Below, piece by piece: positions 36,401 to 48,300 of a DNA stretch of 64,000 nt (position 1 is the first letter of the stretch; the number at the start of each line of letters is the position of its first letter). The notes under the pieces are model-generated. The model did not search any database. It was not told the DNA's origin and worked only from the letters and a program-made list of their open reading frames with translations. The stretch is from Datnioides undecimradiatus (taxonomy: Eukaryota; Chordata; Actinopteri; Lobotiformes; Datnioididae): the NCBI GenBank assembly GCA_008933995.1, contig WARS01002855.1, positions 590,001-654,000 of the forward strand. Direction: 5' to 3'. The position numbers and the translations under genes are program-made.

Positions 36401-39400
36401 AATCGTGGCGTGCGCTGGCAGGGAACAAAGCCGGATTTGCCGGTGAGAAAGGCGAGGATGAGCGAGGGAGAGTAGGAAGGGAGGAAGGAGGGGAAACTAT
36501 TTTCCTTTACAACTTGTCATAACTCTTATTCAATGCATGTCACTGGATTTACTGCAACAACCGATCCCTCTTTATATTTCTAAATGTTGTCATTCCCTCG
36601 TGGTCAGAGCGTGGTCAACCTGGCTGCTGTTAAACTCTGAAAGCTCAGATTTCAGTGTTTTCTCTGTCCCTCGTCATCTTCAGCACATCAGTTGCTCAGC
36701 TGCTCAGTCACTTCAAGGACTTCCTGTCTGAAGTGGCTTAAAAGAGAAGCTGAACTTTCAGTTGCTTTGTTCAGTAAAAGCTTTTGCATCTAAATCTATT
36801 AATTTATGGTCTGTCCACTTAGTTATTTTCTTTTATTTCTCTTGTTTGTGCTGTTATTGGCTTTCCCATTTTAATCTTTGCAACCTGATGCCATTTAAAT
36901 GAGGGTTTCTACTCACAGATATAGGCATAGTGAGACAGTAGCCCTCCTGGTCAGAACCTTTTTTATATAGTGTCACATAAATGGAGGGTACTTATTAATT
37001 AGTTCATTAATACAGATTAATGACTCGTCTAATAACCTTGTAATACTCAGGTTACAGTTCGTCCTGACCGATGTCTTTATGCCTCTGCAGGCCAGGAACT
37101 CCTCCAGCTCCTACTCCAGCTCCCTGAGAGAGCTCCTCCAGAGGAAGATCACCGCTCTGGAGGAGCAGCTGCACAGCTACTACAGAGATCACCATGACTA
37201 TGGTCACCATAACGATCACCACGACGACCACGATGACCACCACGACGACCACCGCGGCAGCAGCCACTACGACGACCATCACGTTGACCACCACGATGAC
37301 CACCATGGGACTGGTCACAATGACGACCACCACGACGACCACCATGGAACCGGTCATCATGACGACCACCATGACAGCCGTCACGGCAGCCACCACGGCA
37401 GCCACAGGTACAACCATCGCAGTGGTCACCATAATCGCCATCATGACTACCACTACGACTCGCACCACGGCCGTCATCATGGTCACTTTGGCGGCCATCG
37501 CAGCACCCACCACGACCACCATGATGGCCACCATGATGGCCACCATGATGACCACCATGATGACCACCATGGCGACCACCACGGTGACCACAGCAACGAC
37601 CACCACGACGACCACTACGGTCACCATGATGATCACAGTGGCGGCAGTCACCACGACGATCACCACGGCTATCACCACGGACCTGTACACCACGACGACC
37701 ACCACTATGACCACCACGATGATCACCACTACGATCACCATGATGATCACCACGGCAACGACCACCATGACACCCACCACGGTAACGACCATCAGCCACG
37801 GCGGCTGCCTTTCAGTGGAAAAGAGACGACCCTGCGGGGCGCAGGGCACAGCAAGCTGGAAACAGTGCTCAGCCAACTGCACCACGGCAACACCGACCAC
37901 GGTACACACACACACACACACAGCTACTGTCCAGGTTAGAGTGTAAAACATGTATGTGTCAACATTTCTTTTAACTGAATATAATCGAAAACAAAAAGAA
38001 ATTCTATTAAAAAACAACAAACTGGATTAAACACATTCAAAGTGGCTTTCTCAAAAGGAGGAGGTGGAGAGTAACGACAAGGTTACGACAAAAAGCATTG
38101 AAAAGCAATGTTCGGCCAGTGAAACAGAAAGTAGATTAAAGATGGCTGCCGGTAGTCATGGTTACAGATCCCCGTCAGGTTCGGCTGCCACTAGCAACAG
38201 AGTGTTCGACTGAAACCAGCTGCTAACCAGCGGCAAACAGTATATTTACTTTCTAAATCTCTGTGTCTCACCAGGAAACCACAAGAAGCTGAAGAGCCCC
38301 AACGCGTTCCTGCTCGACTTCCCCATGAGGACCAACTACATGTACGCCAGAATGAAGCGGTCTGTGGTCAACGAGATCTTTGCCCTGACTATCTGCTTGT
38401 GGCTGAAGGCAGGAACGGGTCCCGGCCTCGGTACTCCGTTCTCCTACGCTGTCCCTGGACAAGCCAACGAGCTGGTGCTCATCGAATGGGGCACCAACCC
38501 CATGGAGCTGCTCATCAACGACAAGGTAGAAGCAATGCAACATCGATAAGCTTTCACAAATGGCGTTGTTACGTTGACATCTAGCTCCTCTTTGTGTGGT
38601 TGGTCCCTCAGGACTCTCTGTGAAGTCCTTATTGAGGGATTTCCCGTCAAATAGCTTCTTCTCTGAGCCTCAGGAGACCGGTGTCCTCTGTTAACGCTGC
38701 GCTTCTCACGCATCCATGCCCCTTGAGTGCTGCACATCTTGCAGACAGGGAGGTGTGATCATCCCGGCTCAGCCTGACACAACAGCCATCGCCTCACCAG
38801 TGGAGGTCTGCGCCGGGTTGCATTAAACCACGTAGTCTACGGTTGCCCCCCGGAGTAAATCATCATCAAGCTTCCCTTACGATATTTTATAACTTTGCTC
38901 TCATGTTTGACGTCATCCTCTTAATGATTTCCTTACTGCTTGAATGACGTAGAACCCATAGACCCATACTGGCCTCTTCAAAGTGGAGTAACTAGTGGAT
39001 CACAAGGCAATAAGCTGAATATGTGGTGATTAAATAGGAGATGGATGCATTTGCAGGACCAAGAGCTGGACACTGTGAGCGATGCACTAGCTTCTTTGTT
39101 GCTAACTAGCATAACCCTTTTGCGTGTAGCAAGAGGGTTTTATATAAACAAGCGGTTTGTTTGTTGTCCGCTGTGGAGAAACGAGCTGAAACTGATAATA
39201 ACGCCGTTAAATGATGACGATGTGGGTGTCGCCGCGGTTACCGGAGTGAACACGTGCTGTATCATGACGGCAACTGTCATGTAAGCTGTAGTCCAAACGC
39301 CTGGGCCAGGAGACAACCTAAGAGGCTTTAATGCAGCACTCTGAAATGAACCCCTGAGCCTGGGGGAATATTCTGCATAAGGGATGAACTCAAACTGAAA

Positions 39401-41117
39401 ACTGAAGGTAGTTTGTTCAACCTGTCTCTGTTTTATAGGAACATGGAACACAGTGAAAGCATGACGTGGTTTATCACTCACAAAACATTAGCCCCGTGTT
39501 TTTTATATATGACATAATGCTAATTTTACAAGTTTCAAAGTGCGAGTTCTGTTTCGTGTGAGTAAAAACCTGCCTTTACCATAGTCACATGACACAGTCG
39601 GTCAACAACAGGTCATTATGGTGTTACACCTACAAATTGGATCAGTGCTCAGAACCGTTTCACGTGGTTCTTATTCTCTTTTTGCTATTTCTTCCCTGAA
39701 ACGTCGAGGTTAGCCTCAGTTTACTCTCCTTCTATTATAAATCGCAGACATACCAGGTGAAGGATTTATGATGTGGCATTATTCTGACTTGTGCACAGAC
39801 TCTTGACATCCAAAACCCTTAATCACTCCATTAGCCTCCTCGTTTCTCATTCTCTGAAAGCCTGCTAGCCGTTTTTCCCCTGAACGGAAGACAGATGTTT
39901 GTCTTTTTCCCTTCCCCGCCCCGGTACTGTGAGCGCTGAGCTCAACAAACAGATCGACAAAGCATTTAATCTGATTAACGTGATTGATTGGCCTAATTGT
40001 CTGTAAGAGTGACATTACCGGGAGGGATAAACTGTCATGTTTGTTTTCTTCCAGTCACACACTTGGCACTCATCAAACCGATCAATGACACAGTTAAATG
40101 ATCCCCGAAATGCAGATTAATCTCTGTCTTTAATTAAGCTTGAGGAATTTATGAACTGAGTGGAGATTCTCATATTGTGCTAATCCACTTTGCCTATGTT
40201 TGTTACCACTGTAGACAGCTCTATATGGGAGGGGAAGGATAAAACAACTGTACAGTGCTTCTGTACAAATAATTAAAAGCCTTGTCTCTGCAATTAATAG
40301 TCACTCTGCAGTTTATTAGTTTATTATTAGTTTAAGTCGGGTCAGGCCTCAGTGATCCCATTAACCTATCACAGCCTGACTTCCCTAGGTGATGCATGGG
40401 GTTTAAGTGTGATATTGTTTTGCTCTCTGGGTTGTTAAAGAAGAACAGTAACTCCCAGCGCGGGGTCTGAACTCTTCCAGATTCGTCTTTACCTTTAATG
40501 GTAGGTCTGTCTCTGACTACCTGTCTGTCTGTTTAGGCGGTGACATTGCCCATAACTATGACAGACGGGAAGTGGCATCACGTATGCGTGACGTGGTCGA
40601 CGCGAGACGGCACCTGGGAGGCCTACCAGGACGGGGTGAAGAAAGGCTCGGGGCAAAACCTGTCATCCTGGCACCCCATCAAACCAGGAGGCACCTTCAT
40701 CCTGGGCCAGGAGCAGGTAAGACACACGGTAGGCTTTCCGACAGACATGGAGTGTGTGCAAAACCTGGTTTAATGCTTTAAACTTGCCATCAGATGCGTC
40801 TTGGACAGTTTTAATCTTTGTTTTCTGACTTCTGTTATGATTTCGGTGTAACGATTGAATCCGCTCGACATTTTCGATCGTGACCTTCTCTTCACTGGTC
40901 CTCGCAGGACACGATGGGAGGCCGCTTCGACGTCACACAGTCCTTCATGGGCGAGCTGTCTGATCTCCAGTTCTGGTCCAGAGTCCTGACGCCCAGCGAG
41001 ATCTACAGCCAGGCGACCTGCGGGGGCCACCTCGTCGGTGATGTCATGTCCTGGTCGGAGGAATCAGTGGAGCTCCACGGAGGGCTCTCTGAGTTTCCCT
41101 TTGAGCCGTGCCACTAA
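33420..41117 (+). CDS. Neuronal pentraxin with two histidine/aspartate-rich inserts
   Basis: Five exons (33420-34166, 37091-37901, 38275-38525, 40537-40716, 40908-41117) join in phase to about 732 residues. A hydrophobic segment (about 24-51) could be a signal peptide. NPTX-type N-terminal cysteines are Cys67, Cys78 and Cys145, and a coiled coil spans 107-144 (RQKETILDQRETIRELTAKL). A sequon (RNSS) opens exon 2. A pentraxin domain covers about 530-732 with signature HVCVTWST at 618-625. The calcium-site stretch LGQEQDTMGGRFD is kept, while SYAVPGQANE has Ala where CRP has Asp, as in other NPTX proteins. Mammalian family members have about 430 residues; the surplus is His/Asp-rich sequence at 151-217 and 282-483. 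Family role: secreted or membrane-linked multimers that cluster AMPA receptors at synapses. Paralogue assignment (nptx1-, nptx2- or nptxr-like) is unresolved. The start codon is uncertain, since Met at 33450 is also possible. Confidence 0.9.
33870..34070 (+). repeat. Histidine-rich coding tract, pentraxin exon 1
   Basis: This encodes residues 151-217, right after Cys145 and the coiled coil. The first half is a regular tetrapeptide series of the type HHDN (HHDN, HHEN, HHDN, HHDT, HHDN, HHDD). The second half is looser with Ser and Gly. By hand count 28 of 67 residues are His. Both His codons and both Asp codons are used, so the tract is not a perfect DNA repeat. Other neuronal pentraxins I know have a short Gly/Pro-rich linker at this place. 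Confidence 0.9.
34167..37090 (+). other. Pentraxin intron 1
   Basis: This is a 2.9-kb intron with GT/AG borders in phase 0. It contains a hAT-like terminus at 35888-35909 and a short CA run near 35465. A non-repetitive stretch at 36150-36440 (with ATTA cores and ggcgctagcc) could be regulatory. Confidence 0.7.
35888..35909. mobile_element. hAT-type transposon terminus remnant
   Basis: The string aaaaagtttgggaaccactg at 35890-35909 is the wording found at the ends of many vertebrate hAT/Charlie-type elements. Only this end is recognisable. Confidence 0.4.
37187..37792 (+). repeat. Long histidine/aspartate-rich coding tract, pentraxin exon 2
   Basis: This encodes about 202 residues (282-483) dominated by HHDD, HHGD, HHYD and HHDG units. 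About 86 residues are His by hand count and most others are Asp, Gly, Tyr, Ser or Asn. It starts directly after the coiled-coil segment ITALEEQLHSYY and ends before PRRLPFSG, so it splits the second half of the family coiled coil. No stop or frameshift interrupts 606 bases. The opposite strand is also open (a Val/Met/Ile-rich frame, 37052-38020), because CAC/CAT/GAC/GAT codons read backwards never give stops. Confidence 0.92.
38526..40536 (+). other. Pentraxin intron 3
   Basis: A 2.0-kb phase-0 intron between the first and second pentraxin-domain exons. No repeat I can name is present. The part 39780-40200 contains several ATTA/TAAT cores and could be regulatory. Confidence 0.6.
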
Positions 41118-43190
41118 GGACTGAACCTGGACCCCCCCAAACCCCAGACCCAAACCTGTAGCACCACCATCATCGTCATCATCCCCACATTTTGGATTAC
41201 ATGCCCCCAAAATAGTCGGAGAATGGCAAAATGTTCTTTTCTTCGTGATCGCTGATGGAGGGAGGATTTGTTTCACTGCTTTGTTCCGGGTTTCTCATCT
41301 CAGTGGTCTGCAGAAGTCCAATAACACAAGCTCAGCCACGGGCAACGGACAGAGCAAGGACTTATTTTGCTTTTTCTTTATACTTTTTGCCATTCCTGTT
41401 CGATCTTTCTGCCTTCTCCACCTACACCCTCGCTTTCTTCGCTCCAACACTGTCAGCAGGATGACTTTGAAGGCTCCAAAGAGCGCACGGCTTTGGATTT
41501 ACCGGCTTGTGTGGTCATGACTACGGCTGCTCCGAGAGATCCACCACACATAATAGGATTTCATCCCATCAGCGCAGGTCCAAAGGTTGCTTGTTGCCAT
41601 CAGCTCGCCTGCACCAGCTGGTTGTGTCTTGGTGTGTGAGCAACAGAAACAGTGCAGGTGGCTACAAGGCGCGCAGATGAAGCCACATGTGGACCTGAAC
41701 CCTGATGACTCATACATGTCGATAAAGCAATCGGACATCTGCCGGTTGTTTGGCGGAGACAGAGGAATAATGCTTTTTTAAATGCAGAGAGAGATTTGGG
41801 CAGACTGTTTTCTACTAGTATTTCATATTGAAAACTCTACAACAGGCTTCTTTTTGTAGAAAGGAACAAAAATGTAATATAATCCGAGGTGTTATGTGTT
41901 CGTCATAACTGTGAAATTGCGTTTTGTCAATGCAGAACTGAGCGCGATGTCTTCAGTTCGACGTATCATCTCCCTCGGGCTTTAAGTGGATCTGTGGCGG
42001 CGTTCAAGAGTCAAAGCGGCCGTTATGTAAGAGCGCAGCGGCTCAATGTCAAGACACGCTACGGCCACGAGCCACCTGACTGCATCAGCGCAGCGTTAAC
42101 CGTCCCCCGGCGTGTCAGCCGCCGTAATGCTCCTGTCTCCTCGGCAACCGGCGGCTTACGGCGGGATTTACCTGTGGACAACTGATCTGATCCTGCCTAT
42201 TTCCGACCAGCTCAAACCACATGGCAGAGTCAGTCGCACAAACACACTCCTGCACAAACACGCGCACACGCACACACACACACACACCATACGCACACAC
42301 ACTCTCTTGCACACACTCAGAGAAGGTAAAGAGACATTGTTGCTAACTGTTTGTAGACGCACCTTCATGTTTTTATAACAAAAGAGGTTTTTGTACATGT
42401 AAATTAAATCAGATAGTCTGTTTTTAATGATTAAAAGACATTTACTGTGACATTTCTCATATTGTAAATAATTTAAAAAGTACATAGCACTTTCTCCGCC
42501 CACTCTTAACCCTGTGTTTGTTTGTAAAGCACATCTTTGGGAGTAAACTGTTTTATTATTTGTTTATTATGTATAACCCGCTCCCCTTTGAGTTAAACTC
42601 TGATCGCATCCTGCGTTGTTGTGAACTGTGTTTGATAGAGGGGTTGTCTGTTGTTGCCATGGTGATCTCAGCATCTCAGCATCAGGACCACAGCATCCCG
42701 ACAGTGTCGCACTACAGCTGTAAATATCCGCTAAATGTGTTTTTCCCGACTGTAATGCCAAGCCTGTTTCTCTTCTTCTACGATAGTGGGCCAAATGCAA
42801 CGTGACACGTCTGTTCCTTCGTCCGTCTTTGTTACATAGACTTCAGTTTATACACCTCATACTACGACCACACTGTGTAGCTGAATGTTGACGTAAAAAC
42901 ATGTGAAAATACAGTATACGACTTTACGCGTTACAACTTGCTTATTCTCGCCTTTGGTGTACACGTCAGTGTTGGTTAGGTCTCTTTTTGTTTTGTTTAT
43001 CCTCGTGTCTTTTGGCTGTGAATATATCAAGTGTTATATTGTGTTCAGTCAACAGTCCCTCCCCCGTGTGTACGCCAAAACTATACGCTGAATTGTGAAA
43101 CTTGAAAGAGGACGAAAATGCACTATAAACGCTGTCAAATATTTGTAAATATGTCAGGATTTTGAATAAAATTATTTGAAATATTTTATG
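41118..43190 (+). other. Probable 3' UTR of the pentraxin gene
   Basis: No coding sequence is seen after the stop at 41115-41117. A canonical AATAAA lies at 43165-43170, giving a 3' UTR of about 2.0 kb. It contains a CA run near 42260-42300 and a degenerate X-box half at 42653-42666 (gttgccatggtgat). The length is an inference from the first convincing polyadenylation signal. Confidence 0.45.
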
Positions 43191-43601
43191 AATTCAAGCC
43201 AAACTGCAGACCTCGTTTCCTTCCACACCCTGCACTGCACAGTAACGACACTGTTTATGTTGTTATTTGGGTACAACAGGTGTCTGACTGTATTTGGCAA
43301 TGAGCATTTAAATGATTGCAGAGCTGACTTTGACGGTGGCTGCAGGCGCACATCAGCTGCTGAGCTCTTGTGTGGTTCTCAGGCCCAGCTCTGCTTTGCA
43401 TACGGCTGCACAGAGGCAGGTATTTCCATACCAGATAAAAGATTCAACGTCAGAAACTGACCAGAGGATCGTTCGGCTCTTCCTTTCGCAGCTTTGCAGG
43501 ACATGTAGGAGGAAAGTTTAGAGAAAACCGCTAACGCAGACATTATTATGCATTAATGCAGCTTTTACTGAAACTGCACCCTGAAGCCTGGTGGAGCAGC
43601 C

Positions 43602-45352
43602 ATGGGAGTGAGCAACGGGTCGGCCCTGCTGGAAGAGGAACAACAGCACGCATCTGCAGACAAAAGTGACTTCTTTTCTGCTTTTTTGCTAAATGTGTCT
43701 CGTTACAGTCGCACATATGCATTGTGCTTCAGATGTTTATTAATTTAAGGAAAGTTTGAGCTCGGTTTCCATCAGAAAATCATGTGATCTTCAGAGCAAA
43801 TGCAGGATGAAGTGCAGTTAGAGCTAAAACAGCCAATATTGAAATGCTTCTGTGCAGATAGTTTCTTTGCTTTATTTGCTGAGGTTTTGGGAAACGCCAC
43901 GTCCCCTAAAATTAAAGTAACGCATCAAAATGACATTTGAAAAACCCGAACGTGAACGTTTCCTTCCAGGAACTATATCCCAGCTGCTAAAGATAATCTA
44001 CAAACCTCGCTGCGAGGGGGCGGCGCCTGAAGACTCAGCGACGATCTCAACACTTCAGCAAATAAAAGTGAAACTGTCAGCATGTGTGGACTGCGTGTCA
44101 GGTGAGTGCACAAGCTAGACCTGCAGAGTTAACAAGCACTGATGGCTGGATGTGGGTGGAATGGCCCTTTATTGTGACTTTATATCAATGCAGCGTTTGT
44201 ATTCGTAGAAATGGCGTCCTTTAATCAGCGTTTCTGTAAATGTGTGAGCCAGCAGGCTGCAATGCAACTGCACGCCAGATGTTTTGAAACCAATGAGGTG
44301 ACGCCTGAACTGTACAGACAGGAGGCGACGCCACGCCTCACACCGAGAGTCAGAGCTTTCCCCAGTCGGCGCAGGAACCGTGCAGGGCGACAGGAAGCAG
44401 CGAAACATCTGCACAGCGATGCAGCGACAGCGTTGGCCACAGGAGTGGCTGCGCCGCTTCATGACTCAGCTCCTGCTGCAAAGCTGAAGTGTTGTTTTGT
44501 TTGTTGTCTTTGTCGTGTGTGTTGTGTCTCCCAGGTTGGTTCAGTCAGTACAGGCAGCTGGCTCATTACTTCTCTCTGCTCTGCTTCCTGCTCATCATCA
44601 TCACTCTGCTGCAGACTTTCTGCTGTGAGTACTCCATCCAACTCTATAATACTGGCTGCAATGTGTTTTTACTCCTGTGCATTATTGTTGTGTACATCTC
44701 ATATTAAGGTGCACGCGGACACAAACAGCAAACAGCTTAGTTTCAACCATCTGCATGCAAGTAACACAACGTCACACTTGCAGGATGTGCACCGTGCAAC
44801 ATGTCGAACGTCTGTGGAGGGCAGGCGTGTTGTATAAAGAGCAGGACAGTGTCAGTGTGGAGGAGGAAGCTGGGGCGGATGAAGGGTCAAATGAACGCGG
44901 GAAACCGTAACAAACAATTTCACGTTAAAGGGTTTATTACATTCAACTTCCACCACACACCTGACAGCCTCACTGTGCTTATCTTAACCCAAACACACCT
45001 TCCCTAACTCCAACCAGGTAGCTTTGTTTGTAGCCCCGATGCATCAGTTGGTTTATCATCTGCATGCAAAACAGGAGTCCTGGTCTGCAGTCCTGTGACC
45101 TGTGCACAGATATATGTGTTGAACACATTTATATATGAAAATATGATGTGTAAATATGAGACGATAATGAAAACAGCATATATGTGTTCATACAGACATA
45201 CACGCGTCCATCTGTCTCACACGTGCAGAACGACCTAACCAAACCTCTCTATGAGCTGCCGGTGCTTCCTGATTGGTCCAAACCACCGTTGTTTGGCCAC
45301 ATGTGCGCAGCTTTGTGTGATTTCATGAATGCACGTGTGAGTCAGAATAAAC

Positions 45353-45391
<39 letters not shown>

Positions 45392-48300
45392 CAGGGTAAC
45401 AAAGCAACATGTCGTACAACAGGAAGGCTCACAGATGTGCTTTAATAGTTTTCTGGCAGCTCTGTGGTGCAGAGGCACAGGATCTGTGAGGCTCTGCATC
45501 ACATCGCTGTTGGTTCTGGTCATTTGATGCAGTTTGCAGACAAATAATCTTAAAAAAGGTTTGTGTTCATGTCTGAGAGGCTGAACTCCACAGCAGCCAC
45601 GAACCGACTGCGTCTTGGCTTCAAAAGATCCAGATTATTCTTTGCCGCCGTGCCAGCTGCTGTCGTTCTGTCAGAAATGGAGACGTCAGTCTTTTCACGT
45701 CTTATTTTAGTCTGAATGTCTCCATTTGAAGGTTTGCAGAGAGGATTAACTCTCCGTGTTCCCGCTGAATGGCCTCAGCTTTCCATTTTTTTACTCTGTC
45801 AGTCTTCTTTGTTTTCTCCCCGACGCATCCTTTATTATGTTGTATCCATGGAAACGGGTGATGGGACATTGTGTATGTAATTTTCTGCCTTTCTGGTGTG
45901 TGTGTGTGTGTGTGTGTGTGTTTGACATCACAGTGGTTCAGATCACCTTGCTGTTCCAGTCGCAGTCGACCCTGCAGGAAACCAAACTGAGGGCTCTGAC
46001 GAACAGGCTGGAGAAGCTCAACCAGTCGTACCAGCTCCTGTTCTCCCAGTATCCGGCGCTGAACCAGTACTGCCCAGTCGCTAACTCCACCACCGGTGGT
46101 GAGTGCTGAGGGTTGCAGAGCGGGGCTGGAGAGATGCAGCTTCCAGGTGTGAATGTGTGCACCGGGCTCTCCCCTGAATACACAGCAGGGTTACAAAAGA
46201 TGAAGCTCAAACTAATTTAATGCAAATTTACACAAACATCTGCAGAAAACATCAACGGGAAGGTCAAAAGACTTTCCGGTGCATCGACGCTCCTGCAGGA
46301 CACACAGCTCAAAGAGACAAAGACGGTGCATCGCATGAAAAATATACAGAACGAGCATGAAAACAAGGATAAAACGCCATAAACATGTCACATAAATAAC
46401 TATTAATATTATTAAATTAATAATATATATTAATACTATTAATATTGTTAAAGAGGTGCAGGGCGCAGGAGTGTGAGGTGAAGCACGAGCAGCATCAGGA
46501 GGTCAGAGCTGGTTAGTTTGAATCAAACTGATTCGTTTTCAGTCTTTCTTGGAACCATTCAGCAGGCCAGCTTCCTGTTCAGCTGCTGCAGTAAGCCAGC
46601 AGCCAGTGATCTCTGTGAGCCATCATGGGCTTTGTCTTCAAGGAGGAATGAGGTAAAATCAGTTCTAAATGAAATGAAGCCGGTGCAGAGGGGCTGAATG
46701 CGGACTGATGAGCTCTCTCCTCTAGTTCTGGTTTAATTGAGTGAAAAACTGTTTGACCCAAACGCTTTTGGTTTGCACACAAGTGCACAAACAGCTGCAG
46801 CATCTGCACACGTCCGCTGAGCGCCCAGGAGCCAGACGACGCGGCGTCTGCAACTGAAACAGTGACTGCAGGAGACCTCGAGCATTCATGCTGCAGATTG
46901 TGATGCTCAGACACAGAGGACACAGTAATCGTGTGCTGTTTGGATGCATTAGAACAGTTTTCACACTTTAAAGATTAAAATAAAGACAAAAACTCATGAT
47001 TTTGTAAGTTGTGGATGACGTCTCCTGTTTCCCCACCCAGAGAGAGAGTGCAGCCCGTGTCCGGCCGGCTGGACGCCGCAGGGAGACAAGTGCTTCCTGT
47101 TCAGCGATGACAGGACCACCTGGATCAGCAGCCAGTACCGCTGCATAGCACTGGGGGGCGCCGTGGCCACAGTGAGGACAGAGGAGGAGCAGGTGAACAT
47201 GCAAACACACACGTTTTGCAGCATTTTGTCGTTTTTATTAATTCATAAAAGTCATTCTGGTTCATTTTGATGACGTATTTCACTCAGAGAGTCGCTCAAA
47301 CCTTCAGTCGCTGCCTCAGTTTCTCAGTATTTGTGCGTCTTACTGGGAAATGTATTAAGTTGTAAACATTTAAGATGCTTTGCCTGAAATATCAGCTATC
47401 ACACACACACACACACGGGTACAGAGAGAAGTCCAGAATAGATTTAAGAGCTCTATGAAATATGGAGCAGCGCTGCCTGAGGTCACCTGAGGTTTCGTCT
47501 TTCACTGTTTTACTGTACGTGTAGCGCTGTTTGTGTGCTCGATGAGCGGCGGGGGGAGGTGGGGAGGTGTGGGGTCGCAGGTCAGACGATTTGCGGAGAA
47601 GAGAGCGAGGAGTTAAAACCTCTCTGGACACGCTGACGACATTTGCTGACATGTTTCTCAGGAGTTTCTGTGGAAAAGGGCCCAGAGTCTGAGCCAGGGA
47701 GACTCGTACTGGCTCGGCCTGAGGAGCGGCGGCGGTGGAGGTGGTGACGAGGGCTGGCAGTGGAGCGATGGCTCCCCGGTGCAGAAGGGCCCAGAGTGAG
47801 TAACGACAGGGAGGAGGAGGAGGAGGAGGAGGAGGAGGAGGAGGGCTTAGCAGGGACAAACGGGGCTCCTGAGGTGACGAGCCACCAGACGCTGATCTCT
47901 TCTCCTGCAGCTTGAGCGTTTTAGTCACATGTTGCTGCTTCGACCGTGAGGACGCACAAGCGTGGAAACCTGAGAGGAGAGCTCCCATGTGACCACATCA
48001 GAGCGTGAAGGAGAAAAGCAACACAGCTGAGACCCCGCCGGTTCAGGCAAACATAAAAACCATAAAATGACATGAAGTTAAATAGAGAACGAGGAGGCCA
48101 GAGGAGCGAGCAACGGCCAGACCAGAACCAATGTGGGAAACAACACAAGACTGGCATTTACACTGTTTATTCTGAGTTTATGTTGTTAAAGGGAAAGTTC
48201 ACAATGCAAATTAATACAATATACAATAAGAATACATCACAAATATATGAAAAATATACCTATTACTGTATTTTTGGTTTAAAAAAACATAATATTAATT

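Noticed and set aside
37052..38020. Minus-strand open frame of 322 codons opposite pentraxin exon 2
   Set aside because: It is a Val/Met/Ile-rich shadow. Codons CAC, CAT, GAC and GAT read on the other strand give GTG, ATG, GTC and ATC and never a stop, so the openness follows from the His/Asp tract. It has no exon borders or family similarity.
44211..44837. 208-codon open frame overlapping the lectin transmembrane exon
   Set aside because: It reads the transmembrane exon in the wrong frame. The correct frame gives the hydrophobic helix and joins in phase to the stalk exon.
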